Source of the DNA: Rachicladosporium sp. CCFEE 5018 | Lineage: Eukaryota > Ascomycota > Dothideomycetes > Cladosporiales > Cladosporiaceae | Assembly (NCBI GenBank): GCA_002077045.2 | Contig: KZ111168.1 | Coordinates: forward strand, 262,122 to 326,121 | Reading direction: 5' to 3' | Length of the DNA stretch: 64,000 nt | Shown here: positions 53,651-62,749 of the stretch, piece after piece | Layout: every line of letters starts with the position of its first letter | How positions within the stretch are numbered: the first letter of the stretch is position 1 | Notes under the pieces: generated by a model | Database searches by the model: none | Told to the model about the DNA's origin: nothing | What the model saw: the letters and a program-made list of their open reading frames with translations, nothing else | Translations under genes and position numbers: made by a program

Positions 53651-55416
53651 ATGCATACACCCAATGGCGCAAACGGCTACGTGCACACTAACGGCGTGAG
53701 CACTGCTGATGGCAACGCCACAAACGGACATGCAGCATCGGATGGCAAAGCTGCACCTGTAGAACTCGAGCTCGATGCGCTGATCGTCGGTGCTGGCTTC
53801 GCTGGCGTCTACCTTCTGCATCGATTGCGCCAAGAAGGCTACAACATCAAGATTGCCGAGGCCGGGACTGCGATCGGAGGAGTCTGGCATTGGAACTCGT
53901 ACCCTGGCGCTCGCGTGGACTCGCAGTACCCGATCTATGCTCTGTCAATACCTGAGGTGTAAGTGATATCGCGCCCCCAATCTGAATGCAGTCGCTGACT
54001 TAGGAACTGCTGCACAGATATAAGACGTGGCAATGGAAGCAGCAGTACCCTGGCCAGAAGGAGCTGAAACAGTACTTCGAGCATGTCGACAAAGTACTGG
54101 ATGTTAGCAGAGACACTCTCTTCGGTACTACAGTTCTTACAGCAGTGTTCGATGAGTCGACGGACAAGTGGCGAATAGAGTGCGAGAATGGGACTCGAAT
54201 CACCTGCCGGTACTTCCTGTCCTGTATTGGCTTTGCAGCGAAGCGCCATTACCCGGACTTCGAAGGGCTAGACAGCTTTAAAGGTTACATGTGCCACTCC
54301 TCCTTTTGGCCACACGAAGGCGTGGACGTCAAAAGCAAGAAGGTCGCTGTGATTGGTACAGGAGCGACCGGGATCCAGATCGCCCAAGAGACAGCGAAAG
54401 AAGCATCCCACCTAACATGCTTCCTGCGGACGCCAAACCACTGCATCCCAATGCAACAAGGCCACGTTGATCCTGAGCAACAAGTGAGAGATCTCGCAAC
54501 GATCCACGACCGATTAACGAAGAAGCGCTTCGAGTCTCTAGGTGGCATGCTCTACCCAGATGCAGCGAAGAACGTCTTCGACGACTCTCCTGAAGACAGG
54601 AGAGCAACACTAGAGGAAGCCTGGAGACTCGGCGGCTTCCGACTGACATCAGCGTACAAAGACGTCCTCACGTCCGAAGCGGCGAATGCCGAAGTCTACA
54701 AATTCTGGGTTGAGAAGCGGCGAGCTCAGATGACCGATCCCGTGAAGCGAGATCTCCTTGCCCCGGAAGAGGCGGTGCACTTTATATTTGGTAAACGACC
54801 GAGTCTGGAGCAGGACTACTACGAGCAGATGGACAAGCCTCACGTCACGCTCGTTAACGTCAAGACGAATCCTGTCAGTCATGTAGTTTCGAACGGAATC
54901 GTCACAGCCGACGGCACACTCCACGAAATCGACATCCTCGCCATAGCTACCGGCTTCGACGCCGTGGTCGGAGGCTACAAACACCTCGACATCACTGGCC
55001 TTCACGGCGAGACACTCAAGACCCACTGGGAGAAAGGCGTGTACACTTACCTCGGCATGACTGTCGCCAACTTCCCGAACCTGATGTACACTTATGGCCC
55101 TCACTCGCCGACGGCTTACGCTAATGGACCGAGCATTGTGGAGCCACAGGCGGAGTGGATCGTGAGTGTTATGGATAAGATGAGGGAGGAGGGAAAGACG
55201 AGGATCACTGCGACGGCGGAGGCGGAGAGGGAGTGGAAGGAGGAGATCAGGAAGCTACATTCCACGTCCCTCCGCGATCGAATCGACGGCTGGTATAATG
55301 GAACGAACATCCCGGGAAATGTGAAGCAGCCGTTGAACTATAATGGCGGAATTCCATTATACTTGAAAACGATACGGGCAACGCTCGACAATTTCGACGG
55401 GTTCGAAGTGAAGTGA
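53651..55416 (+). CDS. Baeyer-Villiger-type flavin monooxygenase
   Basis: Two exons, 53651-53958 and 54018-55416, with a 59-nt intron (GTAAGT...CACAG, branch GCTGACT) encode 568 residues. The FAD Rossmann site is VGAGFAGVYLLHRL near residue 48; the Baeyer-Villiger fingerprint F-x-G-x-x-x-H-x-x-x-W-P is exact (FKGYMCHSSFWP) just before the NADPH site GTGATGIQIAQE. ATGFDAVVGGY near the C-terminal third is the usual second FAD-contact motif. Such enzymes insert oxygen next to a ketone carbonyl using NADPH and O2; the substrate cannot be predicted. The N-terminal 35 residues (Asn/Gly/Thr/Ala-rich) are low complexity. An ATG in another frame lies 10 nt earlier at 53641. No biosynthetic cluster surrounds it. 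Confidence 0.93.
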
Positions 55417-55684
55417 GCGATAGTCTCTGGGTCTGCAAGGACGGCTGAAGATCTATGTGCTTCGTCCATACCCTTCAGGTCCCTGGTCGAGCTCCTGGGA
55501 GAGAATGACTTGCCCGTGAATACAATCCAGGCGCAGCATAGACGGACTTACGACAGCTATGGTTCAAACCCAAGATTGACAACAGACATAGCAAATGATT
55601 AAGCACTTCTAAAGACAACGGCCTATCACAAAGCCAGATAAGCAATTCAGCTACTGCTTGCTTTCACATATTTTGAGAAGAGGT
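55417..55684. other. Short intergenic spacer
   Basis: 268 bp between the monooxygenase and the Ser/Pro-rich gene; nothing identifiable. Confidence 0.35.
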
Positions 55685-56965
55685 ATGTCGGTCGTTCCTT
55701 CCTCTTCACAGCTCATCACTGGCAGATGCTTCTCTTCCCCAAATCTAGAGATTTCTACGAAGCAGACTTTCGCACTACTCACTCCCATGTCCATCTTCTC
55801 ACCGCACAAGCCCTGCACTCCAAACTTGCCGCCCTCGTCCAACTCGCAGGCCAGACGCTCCACAGGCCGCTTACCGCCTATGCCTCTGTCACTCATCAAC
55901 CCAACTCTGACCGACGGCACGTTTCTGCCGTCCACGACAAGGAGGTCCACGCCATTCCCGCGAGGTCGTGCGACATCGCAAGCAGCAGTGGAGTCCTCAT
56001 TCGGCGTACAGCATACTACACCTCCAGGCGGCATGCCGCCTCCCCCCACGACACAGAGCGCAGCAGCCACCGGCCTCACGGCGCCACCGCCCACCCCACA
56101 GCCCCGACACTCCACAGCTCGCTTGCCTCATCTGCCTGCCCACCTCACCAGCTCCCGTCTATCTGACAACTCTTCCTCGCCGTCAGCAATTAGGAGATCT
56201 ACGCCGTTCCCGCATTCGTTGTCCAGGATCAGAGAGCCCACTCCATTTCCCGCCCGCGGCCCAGGGTCCCTCATCAAGACCAAGAAGACCTCCGAGCCCT
56301 CTGAGATCTCACCGATACCCTCATCCTGGACTTCTGCGCCTTCTCCCGGCACGATCCCGTCGCCTGACCATGATTTGAAAGTTGGGTATGGTGGTAAGAA
56401 AGTGGCTGCTATGCTTGGAAATCGGCAAAAGACGCTTGGAGACGTGGTATCGAGGATCACGACCTTCGCCACGGAGGCAGGAATTGTGGCTATAGACGTG
56501 TCGGTCAGGTTGATCGGGTGTGAGGCGGGACATGAGCCTGTGGCCGCAGAAGGCAAGGGAAACGAGGTTGCTGTTGCGGTAGAAGAGCGTCAAAGGCGCG
56601 ACGGTCCGGGCGAGGAGGATGACCAGTCTACAAAGACTGAAGACGCGGTGATGACCGAGACTTCTCCCACGTCAATCGGCCTTGCTTCCGACGACGGTCT
56701 CATTGGCCCTCCACCGCCCGAGGCTTTCGCAGCTTACGCCAACAAGACTTTCACTGGCCTTGATCTGATGGGAACGATTTTGAGGAGCACGTACTGCAGT
56801 AAAGTGCACTGTGCGTGTCTCGAGCTTGTGCGCAAGGACGGCTGCAACAGTATCGTATTCATTTCGGCCAGATCGGGGTCGAGGATCTTGAGGGAGGATG
56901 GGAGCTGCAAGATGGATGTTGTAGAGGTACTGGAGGGGTTGAAGGATATGGCTGTGAGATCATGA
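55685..56965 (+). CDS. Hypothetical Ser/Pro-rich protein with internal repeats
   Basis: 426 residues from the in-frame ATG at 55685 (the frame is open slightly further). The first 240 residues are Ser/Pro/Thr-rich and disordered. They contain two copies of a module with RRSTGRLPPMP or RHSTARLPHLP, then TxxRRSTPFPxG or SAIRRSTPFPHS, plus a degenerate third EPTPFPARG. The C-terminal 190 residues are compact: KKVAAMLGNRQKTLGDVVSRITTFA, then an acidic linker, then PPPPEAFAAYANKTFTGLDLMGTILRS with Cys-rich YCSKVHCACLEL. There is no signal peptide. Family unknown; the C-terminal block looks like a folded domain. It lies between the monooxygenase and a decayed ORF. Confidence 0.6.
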   Translation: MSVVPSSSQLITGRCFSSPNLEISTKQTFALLTPMSIFSPHKPCTPNLPPSSNSQARRSTGRLPPMPLSLINPTLTDGTFLPSTTRRSTPFPRGRATSQAAVESSFGVQHTTPPGGMPPPPTTQSAAATGLTAPPPTPQPRHSTARLPHLPAHLTSSRLSDNSSSPSAIRRSTPFPHSLSRIREPTPFPARGPGSLIKTKKTSEPSEISPIPSSWTSAPSPGTIPSPDHDLKVGYGGKKVAAMLGNRQKTLGDVVSRITTFATEAGIVAIDVSVRLIGCEAGHEPVAAEGKGNEVAVAVEERQRRDGPGEEDDQSTKTEDAVMTETSPTSIGLASDDGLIGPPPPEAFAAYANKTFTGLDLMGTILRSTYCSKVHCACLELVRKDGCNSIVFISARSGSRILREDGSCKMDVVEVLEGLKDMAVRS

Positions 56966-57218
56966 GGAGGTGTTGAAGGAATTACTGTTCGGCATCCTGT
57001 AGAGGTGGGACGAACGTCCTCCACGACACCTCTTTGTACGGGCTACTGCGGTAATCAGATCCGCACAGGTAGTGGAAGTCTACAATTTACGACGGCGAGA
57101 GACGAGTTGAGACGGAAGATGCAGGTTGGAAACACGGATTAAATTGAATACAGTCAGAAGAGAGTACCACCAACGAAGATTACTCATACAAACCTGCGCA
57201 TCCCACTGTCACTCTCAC
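56966..57218. other. Intergenic spacer
   Basis: About 250 bp between the Ser/Pro-rich gene and the decayed minus-strand ORF; nothing recognised. Confidence 0.3.
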
Positions 57219-57629
57219 TCACTTACCTCCCAGCTTCTCCCACAGCTCCTCCCACCCCTCGAGGCTGATCTCCTCGTGCTCCACATCTGCCTCGCTGCCC
57301 TCAACCCCCATGTACTGCCTCACCTCCGCCCTCCTCCATCGCCTCCTCCACCGCCGTCAGCAGCACCAGCGCCTCGGCAGCTAGCCTTACGGCGTCCCTC
57401 GTGCTGGTGCTGGTGCTGCGGGTTTGGGTCTGGCGCTAGGGGGCCATCGCTGAGCTGTGGGTGTGGCTCGGTAGTTTCGGTGGGTTAGCGGACTTGGATG
57501 TTTGTGGGTACTGGGTCTTGGTGTGTGTGGTGGCTGGGTCTTGCTGGTGTGGAGAAAAGAAGAGGGAGATTGGGCTTGATCAGTAAACCATATGTACCGC
57601 TGCCCACTGCTCGAGAAGACCAGAGTCAC
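57219..57629 (-). pseudogene. Probable decayed small gene with frameshifts
   Basis: On the minus strand three stretches in successive frames read like protein. The first is a Pro/Thr-rich N-terminal part (start 57629) ending in ARPKPAAPAPAR. The second is helical, RDAVRLAAEALVLLTAVEEAMEEGG. The third is acidic, YMGVEGSEADVEHEEISLEGWEELWEKLGGK, with stop at 57219-57221. No plausible intron (the gaps are near zero) joins them, so single-base indels are the likeliest explanation. The DNA is strand-asymmetric (CT-rich 57200-57370, GT-rich 57390-57560), as would follow from this composition. A sequencing error or an unrelated low-complexity tract remain possible. Confidence 0.35.
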
Positions 57630-58127
57630 AATGACATTGTGCTATCCAGGCGGAGATCTGCGACAGTATAGACAAAGAATTCCGGACTGGATGAGACTAC
57701 TCAGTCGTAATGACAATGGGCAGTATGCGACGGCATTGTCTGGTACAATGCTTTGTGTGCCCTCACGCTTGCACTCTGTAAACGATCCTATGCCTGGGCC
57801 GTCGAAGTCTGAGTCAAGATGGCATTGTCAGGATCGCAGGTGAGCCACGATCTGACACTGCCGCGTCCGCTACAGTCGCCAAGATCTTACAGACTGTGCA
57901 TCACACAGACAGTGTGCTGGTCGAGCAATGTAGTACACCCTACACACGGACATAGCAACCACCATATCCGTAGCGACCTGGGTGTTCGATAAGACATCCT
58001 CTCGAAGCACCGCGGTGACTGTGGTGCGTGTGAATCGATGATTGCTGCCTGCTGTAGTGATCGCGAGATCTTAATCACCCGGTATGTGTTAGTCTACAGT
58101 CGACATGATCGCCGCGCAATCAAACAT
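57630..58127. other. Spacer leading into the right cassette
   Basis: Roughly 500 bp. Homology to the left end of the window starts near 58031 and continues into gene A; whether it extends further left cannot be told, because the left copy is cut by the window edge. Confidence 0.45.
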
Positions 58128-58721
58128 ATGGCTCCACATCCACCCCAGATCAGTCAGCCCGCTGCCCGGCAAAGGCATGACCTTGATGCAGAGTTCCGCC
58201 AGCGTCTGCGAGACAGCATCACCACCATCGATCCAGTCACAGGTCGGCGTCGCTGGACTACCAACGCAGAGATAAACTCGCGAGGTACAAATCGCCAGAC
58301 TAACGCCGAAAGCCAGGAGCTTCGCCGCCGCTACCATCGCGGCCATGAGCCTGAGGAGCATGAAGCGGTGATACTTGATCGCCTGTATCCGCAGCATCCA
58401 GACCGGCCGCAGCACAGGGCAGCTTTCACTGCGGATGAGTTATGGGCAGAGCATGACGCTTGGGTTGCGGAGCATGATGCCTCATCAACGGCATGGAGTA
58501 GCAGCTCTTCTGACGCCGACGATACCTGGAGTCAACAGCGGCCAATCGAGACTCCATCACACGCTGAGAGAGGTGATGGCAATCAAGGGACTTCCAGTCT
58601 TGAGGTGAACAAACCAGATGCGTCCAGCAAAGGCAATCGACGCACTGGAGGAGCCAAAGCGCAATCGGTCATCGTGGAGCGCGGATGCGAACCAGGCACG
58701 ACTTTACAACCTCCCGTGTAG
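58128..58721 (+). CDS. Hypothetical hydrophilic protein A, right copy
   Basis: A 197-residue counterpart of the gene at 99-689. Shared blocks include ITTIDPVTGRRRW, NRQTN, the RRRYHRGHE element, HEAVILDRL and AFTADELWAEHDAW. The C-terminal Ser/Asp region keeps composition rather than sequence (ETPSHAERGDG against ETSSHAETGDG). An in-frame open stretch upstream to 58038 lacks similarity beyond DNA homology, so I start at the ATG aligned with the left copy's. Conservation of the blocks with several frame-preserving differences indicates that both copies have been under constraint. Function unknown. Confidence 0.72.
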   Translation: MAPHPPQISQPAARQRHDLDAEFRQRLRDSITTIDPVTGRRRWTTNAEINSRGTNRQTNAESQELRRRYHRGHEPEEHEAVILDRLYPQHPDRPQHRAAFTADELWAEHDAWVAEHDASSTAWSSSSSDADDTWSQQRPIETPSHAERGDGNQGTSSLEVNKPDASSKGNRRTGGAKAQSVIVERGCEPGTTLQPPV

Positions 58722-59588
58722 GAGTGCACATAGTCAAGCGATCTCGTTGTGTCAGCTCCGAGACATCATAGACAGTCGACTGGCTCATCACACGATGCTC
58801 CATGTAAGGGCAGTCATTCTTTGAGCTGAGACCTTCATAAATCAGCCCTGTCTCACGTGCATGCTAAAGGGCAGAGTCAGTCTCGCTTTTGTGCCTCAGG
58901 CCTAGGAGCACATGTGTGGATCCACTGACAAGCCATGCTCTTCTGGTGCCTCAGGCGCAGCGTACGTGAAAGGTGGAGGTGCCATGCATTGTCTGGTAGA
59001 CTCGAAGCACGTGCGATCGACACCAAGAGCCTTGTAGAGATTGGCAGTAATCGATAGATAGAGCGTTGAGGAGTCTTCTTAACGGCTCCATGGCTGGGAT
59101 GCCATATAAGTAGGCGCCGGCTCTTCGCCATAAGTCTCGTCTTCGTCGATGGACCCAGTGGTACAGCCCAGCGACTGTGGCAAGGGTCTCATTGATGGTC
59201 TTCTCGTTCCTTTGCCTGTTACAAATGCCATTGTCGACGATTTTCACCGCTCGCTCCTGCCATATGTCAGTCTCAATCGTTCCTTCCAGTTCGAAGCGTT
59301 TGACCTGGTCCTTGCCTCAATGACCGACAACGGGAGTGACTCCGCTGCCACAATGCGATTGTCGACTTCACTCCTTCATCCTCGAGCATGTGAACGAGCT
59401 AGTCGACGCTCCTCGAGGATTTAAGAGTTTCTGCATTGGACCTTGATCACCTCCCACTCGACCAGCACCTCTCGACAATCGACCACGACCACGACCACGA
59501 AGCCTTCCTCCTTCTGGTGCTTGACAACAACACCTTGAGTCAACGATCCTCGCCTCTCCTCATACAGATAAATACACATACAACAACA
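58722..59588 (+). promoter_or_regulatory. A-B spacer (right)
   Basis: 867 bp homologous to 690-1567. It keeps two of the four CACGTG sites (58854-58859, 59008-59013); at the equivalent of the third, the sequence is TACGTG. The TATAAG at 59105-59110 and the GGATTTAAG element near 59417 are conserved. A frame at 59149-59424 (91 codons) shares its C-terminal half with the left spacer ORF and differs by a 30-nt in-frame insertion; its coding status is doubtful. Confidence 0.45.
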
Positions 59589-60134
59589 ATGGCTCAGTAC
59601 CCTTCCCGCAAAACCGATCCGAAGAAGTACGAGATCGAGAACGATCCCGACGAGGCGATCCGCGCCCGTCACCGCGCCGCCATTGTCCGCATGAGTACCA
59701 CCACCGGCGAACTCCGCCCATCGACGTCAAACGAAATGTACGACGGCACCGTACATGGAGGCAGTGACCGCGAGATCAAAGGCAGGCAGCGTCCGCCTCG
59801 TCCATACGACGACACCGCTGCAGCTGATTCTGAGGAGATACAGCATCGCGCAATGATCGTTGAGCGTCTTCGACGCGCGATGCCTGCCAGTACGCCCCTG
59901 TGGACGCGAGTGAATGCGACATTCACTGAAGAGGAAATCGATGCGGAGATGGACGCTGTGAGGGAGCGCCAGGCTGACGATTCCGACGACGATGAAGATG
60001 GCAATGAGCAGGTCGGATCGCAGAAGTTTGCCCGAGGAGACAAGAAGCCGGGCCCGGGTGATGGCAAGCGCGGTGATGGAATGGGCGGTGGCGGTAATGG
60101 CGGATTTGGCGGCAGTGGCATGGTTGCGGTGTGA
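59589..60134 (+). CDS. Hypothetical hydrophilic protein B, right copy
   Basis: 181 residues. It starts MAQYPSRKTDPKKYEIEN and keeps TNEMYDGTVHGGSDRE, HRAMIVERLRRAMPAST and the invariant WTRVNATFTEEEIDAEM block. The tail is Gly-rich (GGGGNGGFGGSGM) and differs from the left copy in length and detail, consistent with relaxed constraint there. No known domain, signal peptide or membrane segment. The start context (caacaATGgc) is like that of the left copy, and the 5' leader just upstream is A/C-rich in both. Confidence 0.8.
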   Translation: MAQYPSRKTDPKKYEIENDPDEAIRARHRAAIVRMSTTTGELRPSTSNEMYDGTVHGGSDREIKGRQRPPRPYDDTAAADSEEIQHRAMIVERLRRAMPASTPLWTRVNATFTEEEIDAEMDAVRERQADDSDDDEDGNEQVGSQKFARGDKKPGPGDGKRGDGMGGGGNGGFGGSGMVAV

Positions 60135-60914
60135 TGAGATCGCTTTGAAAGTCTCGTGGGTGTGAGAGATGCGTGCTTATGATGGCGCGGGCGATCAGCA
60201 GAGTGTCAACACCCATGCTTGTCTGTGAAGTCGCAAGGCTTATCCAGAAGCTCGGTGCTGGTCACAGATGGGCTTTCGCACGCATCCGGAGATGGCGTTG
60301 GGTTTCGGGGAAGTGGCGATACGGGAGATACCCCATTTGTTTTTTGCGTTGCCTTTCTTCCAGTAGAACATCGTCCAACAGAACTGCGCACGACCCGTGA
60401 AGCTCTCCACAACATCGCAGCATTGCCTAATCGGCCTTCGTATTGTAGCAAATCCAAATCAACGTGCACAACCCAGCATGATCAATCGTACTTCCCTTGG
60501 TGTTATGGGTCGAGGCGTGCATTGCTCGTACGTCCCAAATCAGTGTTAAACATGCCATTGCCTCGTAAGCAGGCTGCAACCTCTGATCATGGGTAGACGT
60601 GGTATTTCAGCGCACCTCTCTTTGCACTGCTATACCATGAGGAGGAGAAGAGTGAAGGATATATCGAAACTACGCCAAGGGAGACAATTGACAGTGAGGC
60701 TTCCAATGAGAAAGAAGCCGAAGTTGAGGGTAGACCTTCGACGGTCGCAAGAGAGACAGCTGTGCGACCGACGGACGCGAACTTACTGGGTCCTGATCGA
60801 TGAGCTGCAATGTGAACTCTGTGGAAGGGAATAAGAGACATGAAAGGTGCTTACAGCGATATCATGTCCAGTCTTAAATGCATTACTATGTACCCCTCCC
60901 AAGTCTCAAGTTGC
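60135..60914. other. Spacer between convergent genes B and secreted protein (right)
   Basis: 780 bp, about 190 longer than its left equivalent. The first 300 bp and last 70 bp match the left copy; the middle (about 60440-60840) does not and contains an 81-codon basic frame (60589-60834) with no partner on the left. I do not call it a gene. Confidence 0.4.
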
Positions 60915-61952
60915 TTATGCACTGGCGGTTACCGTTTCCACACCCGTCGTCTCGGTTACAGTGGTAGTAATATACACCACGCTAGGATTTAGAGGCACGA
61001 TCGTAATGCCTGGCACTCCACTGGAATGAGTCTTCTCCGCTGAGCCTTCGGGGACCGCGTCAGTGTAGTCTGTTGGTCGTCCGTGATGCCATCGAGGGCG
61101 ATCAGTGTCGTAAGCACCCGTCGTAGTCGCAGCTGGCGGAGCTGGAGGTGTACCGGGAGCTGAAGACGCTGCGGCAGCCGCTGTCTCCGCTGTACTGGTA
61201 ATCTGAGTGCTCGGCAGAGGGTATGCGAAAGTCGGGAACGAGGGTACAGCAGTGCTAATTGGAGTCGTCGATGCCTCTACCTGGGACGAGAGGGCGGCAG
61301 CTGTGCTTGCTGCATGCGACTCTGCAGCACTAGCACTGCTGGACTCTTCGCTTGATACACTCGAGATTCCCGAGTAAGCTGATCCCCAGTAAGCAGTCGT
61401 CGTGTTGCTCAGAGTCGGGAAAGTGTTGTAGGTCGTGGAGGTCACCGGCAGAGCGCTCTCGGGTGTGCTCGCAACACTGCTTGCGGTGCTTGTCGTCGTA
61501 GCAGATGCAGCGTCGGATGGCGAGTACGTGAAGAGTAGTGTCGTCGAAGTCGTCTCGGTTGTTGTCGCGGCGGAGGCTGCAGTCGTGGTGGCAGGAGTGG
61601 TTGGCTGTGCGATAGATGATGCCGTACTGGTCTCTGGTTCGTACGTGAAAGACACCGTCGTGGGTTCCATTCCCGATGCTGCTGTCTCCGTAGCCACGTT
61701 GGCTTGCGCTCCTGACAGCCCAGTCTCGGTCATGCCACCTTCTGATAGTAGCGAGAGTCCCAGAGTCGTCGGTCCGTTGACCACGAGTGGTAAGCTAGTC
61801 TGGAGGCTTGCAGCCGGCGTCGTTGAAGCCGGGAGAGTACTTGTGCAGCTGTTCTCTGCGGCTGTGACGTTGTCGTATCTTCGCAGAGGGCCAGCGGCTG
61901 CGAACTCGACGCAGAGAAGGAGAGTAGCTGCTTGTGCCAAACGGAAAGCCAT
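60915..61952 (-). CDS. Secreted Ser/Thr-rich protein, right copy
   Basis: 345 residues, the same length as the left copy. The signal peptide (LAQAATLLLCVEFAAA) and following segment through SEGGMTETGLSGAQANVATETA are almost identical to the left copy; the Thr/Ala/Ser-rich body differs at many positions and the C-terminal WHHGRP and VYITTTVTETTGVETVT elements are kept. There is no GPI-type tail, so secretion or non-covalent wall association is likely. The strong N-to-C gradient in divergence follows the general pattern of the cassette. Confidence 0.82.
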   Translation of the reverse strand: MAFRLAQAATLLLCVEFAAAGPLRRYDNVTAAENSCTSTLPASTTPAASLQTSLPLVVNGPTTLGLSLLSEGGMTETGLSGAQANVATETAASGMEPTTVSFTYEPETSTASSIAQPTTPATTTAASAATTTETTSTTLLFTYSPSDAASATTTSTASSVASTPESALPVTSTTYNTFPTLSNTTTAYWGSAYSGISSVSSEESSSASAAESHAASTAAALSSQVEASTTPISTAVPSFPTFAYPLPSTQITSTAETAAAAASSAPGTPPAPPAATTTGAYDTDRPRWHHGRPTDYTDAVPEGSAEKTHSSGVPGITIVPLNPSVVYITTTVTETTGVETVTASA

Positions 61953-62749
61953 TGCGATTGAGAGTCTTGAGTCCAGCTATGGATGGAGTATATCGTTTGC
62001 GTAGACCGGCTATCGCGAGGGTTGCAATATCACGCAAGACTATAGCTGTGAAGAAACGAATGGCTGCTACTATCAGTGATCAACGAAAGACTGCAAGATA
62101 CTTGGGATGGGCAGGACGAGATGGCCGTCCGCGCCATGGTCTACTTCGTCGCGTCTCATCATCAACGCCCACGCGCGACACATGAGACTGCCATGCATCG
62201 GATGGTTCGTTCATCGTGTCCGTGCGATATCTATAGATGCTCGGCGCGTGTCCGTGGTGCGACAAAGGCCGCTGTCGTTGTTTTCGAAGAAGTGTGCGTC
62301 AAGAGCAGGAGTTGAAGTGAGGATAGAAAGGTCTGACTGGCTGGCGGGTAGGGCCGCCTGCACAGACGTTTGATGAGTCCGCTCTGAAACCATCAGGCGC
62401 CAGTTGAGATGCTGCTGCGTCTCGACCTTTATCACTGGTGACAAGTCAGAGACCCGAGGGGTAGCGAGGCCATCAGTCACTCCACAGAGCGCGACAAGAA
62501 GTTCATCGTCCTCGACTTGGCTATGAAAGCGCAAAGGATTCGCATCTGACAACAGCATGACCTCGGCATTGAATTGCACGGCGCCAGACATGATCGGCAT
62601 ACGACATATCTCCGGGTAGTAGGCATCGTGGTATGGTACCGTTGCATGATCCAAGCATATGTAAGTGATCTAGTGTTTCCTTGTTATTAAACCCTATCGT
62701 TTTCGCGATCTCTCCTACTTTCTTCGCCTACCTGGATCTTCCTCTCGAG
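61953..62749. promoter_or_regulatory. Divergent promoter region, secreted protein / transporter (right)
   Basis: 797 bp. About 61953-62405 is nearly identical to the left copy; about 62420-62730, next to the transporter start, has diverged. No individual sites assigned. Confidence 0.5.
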
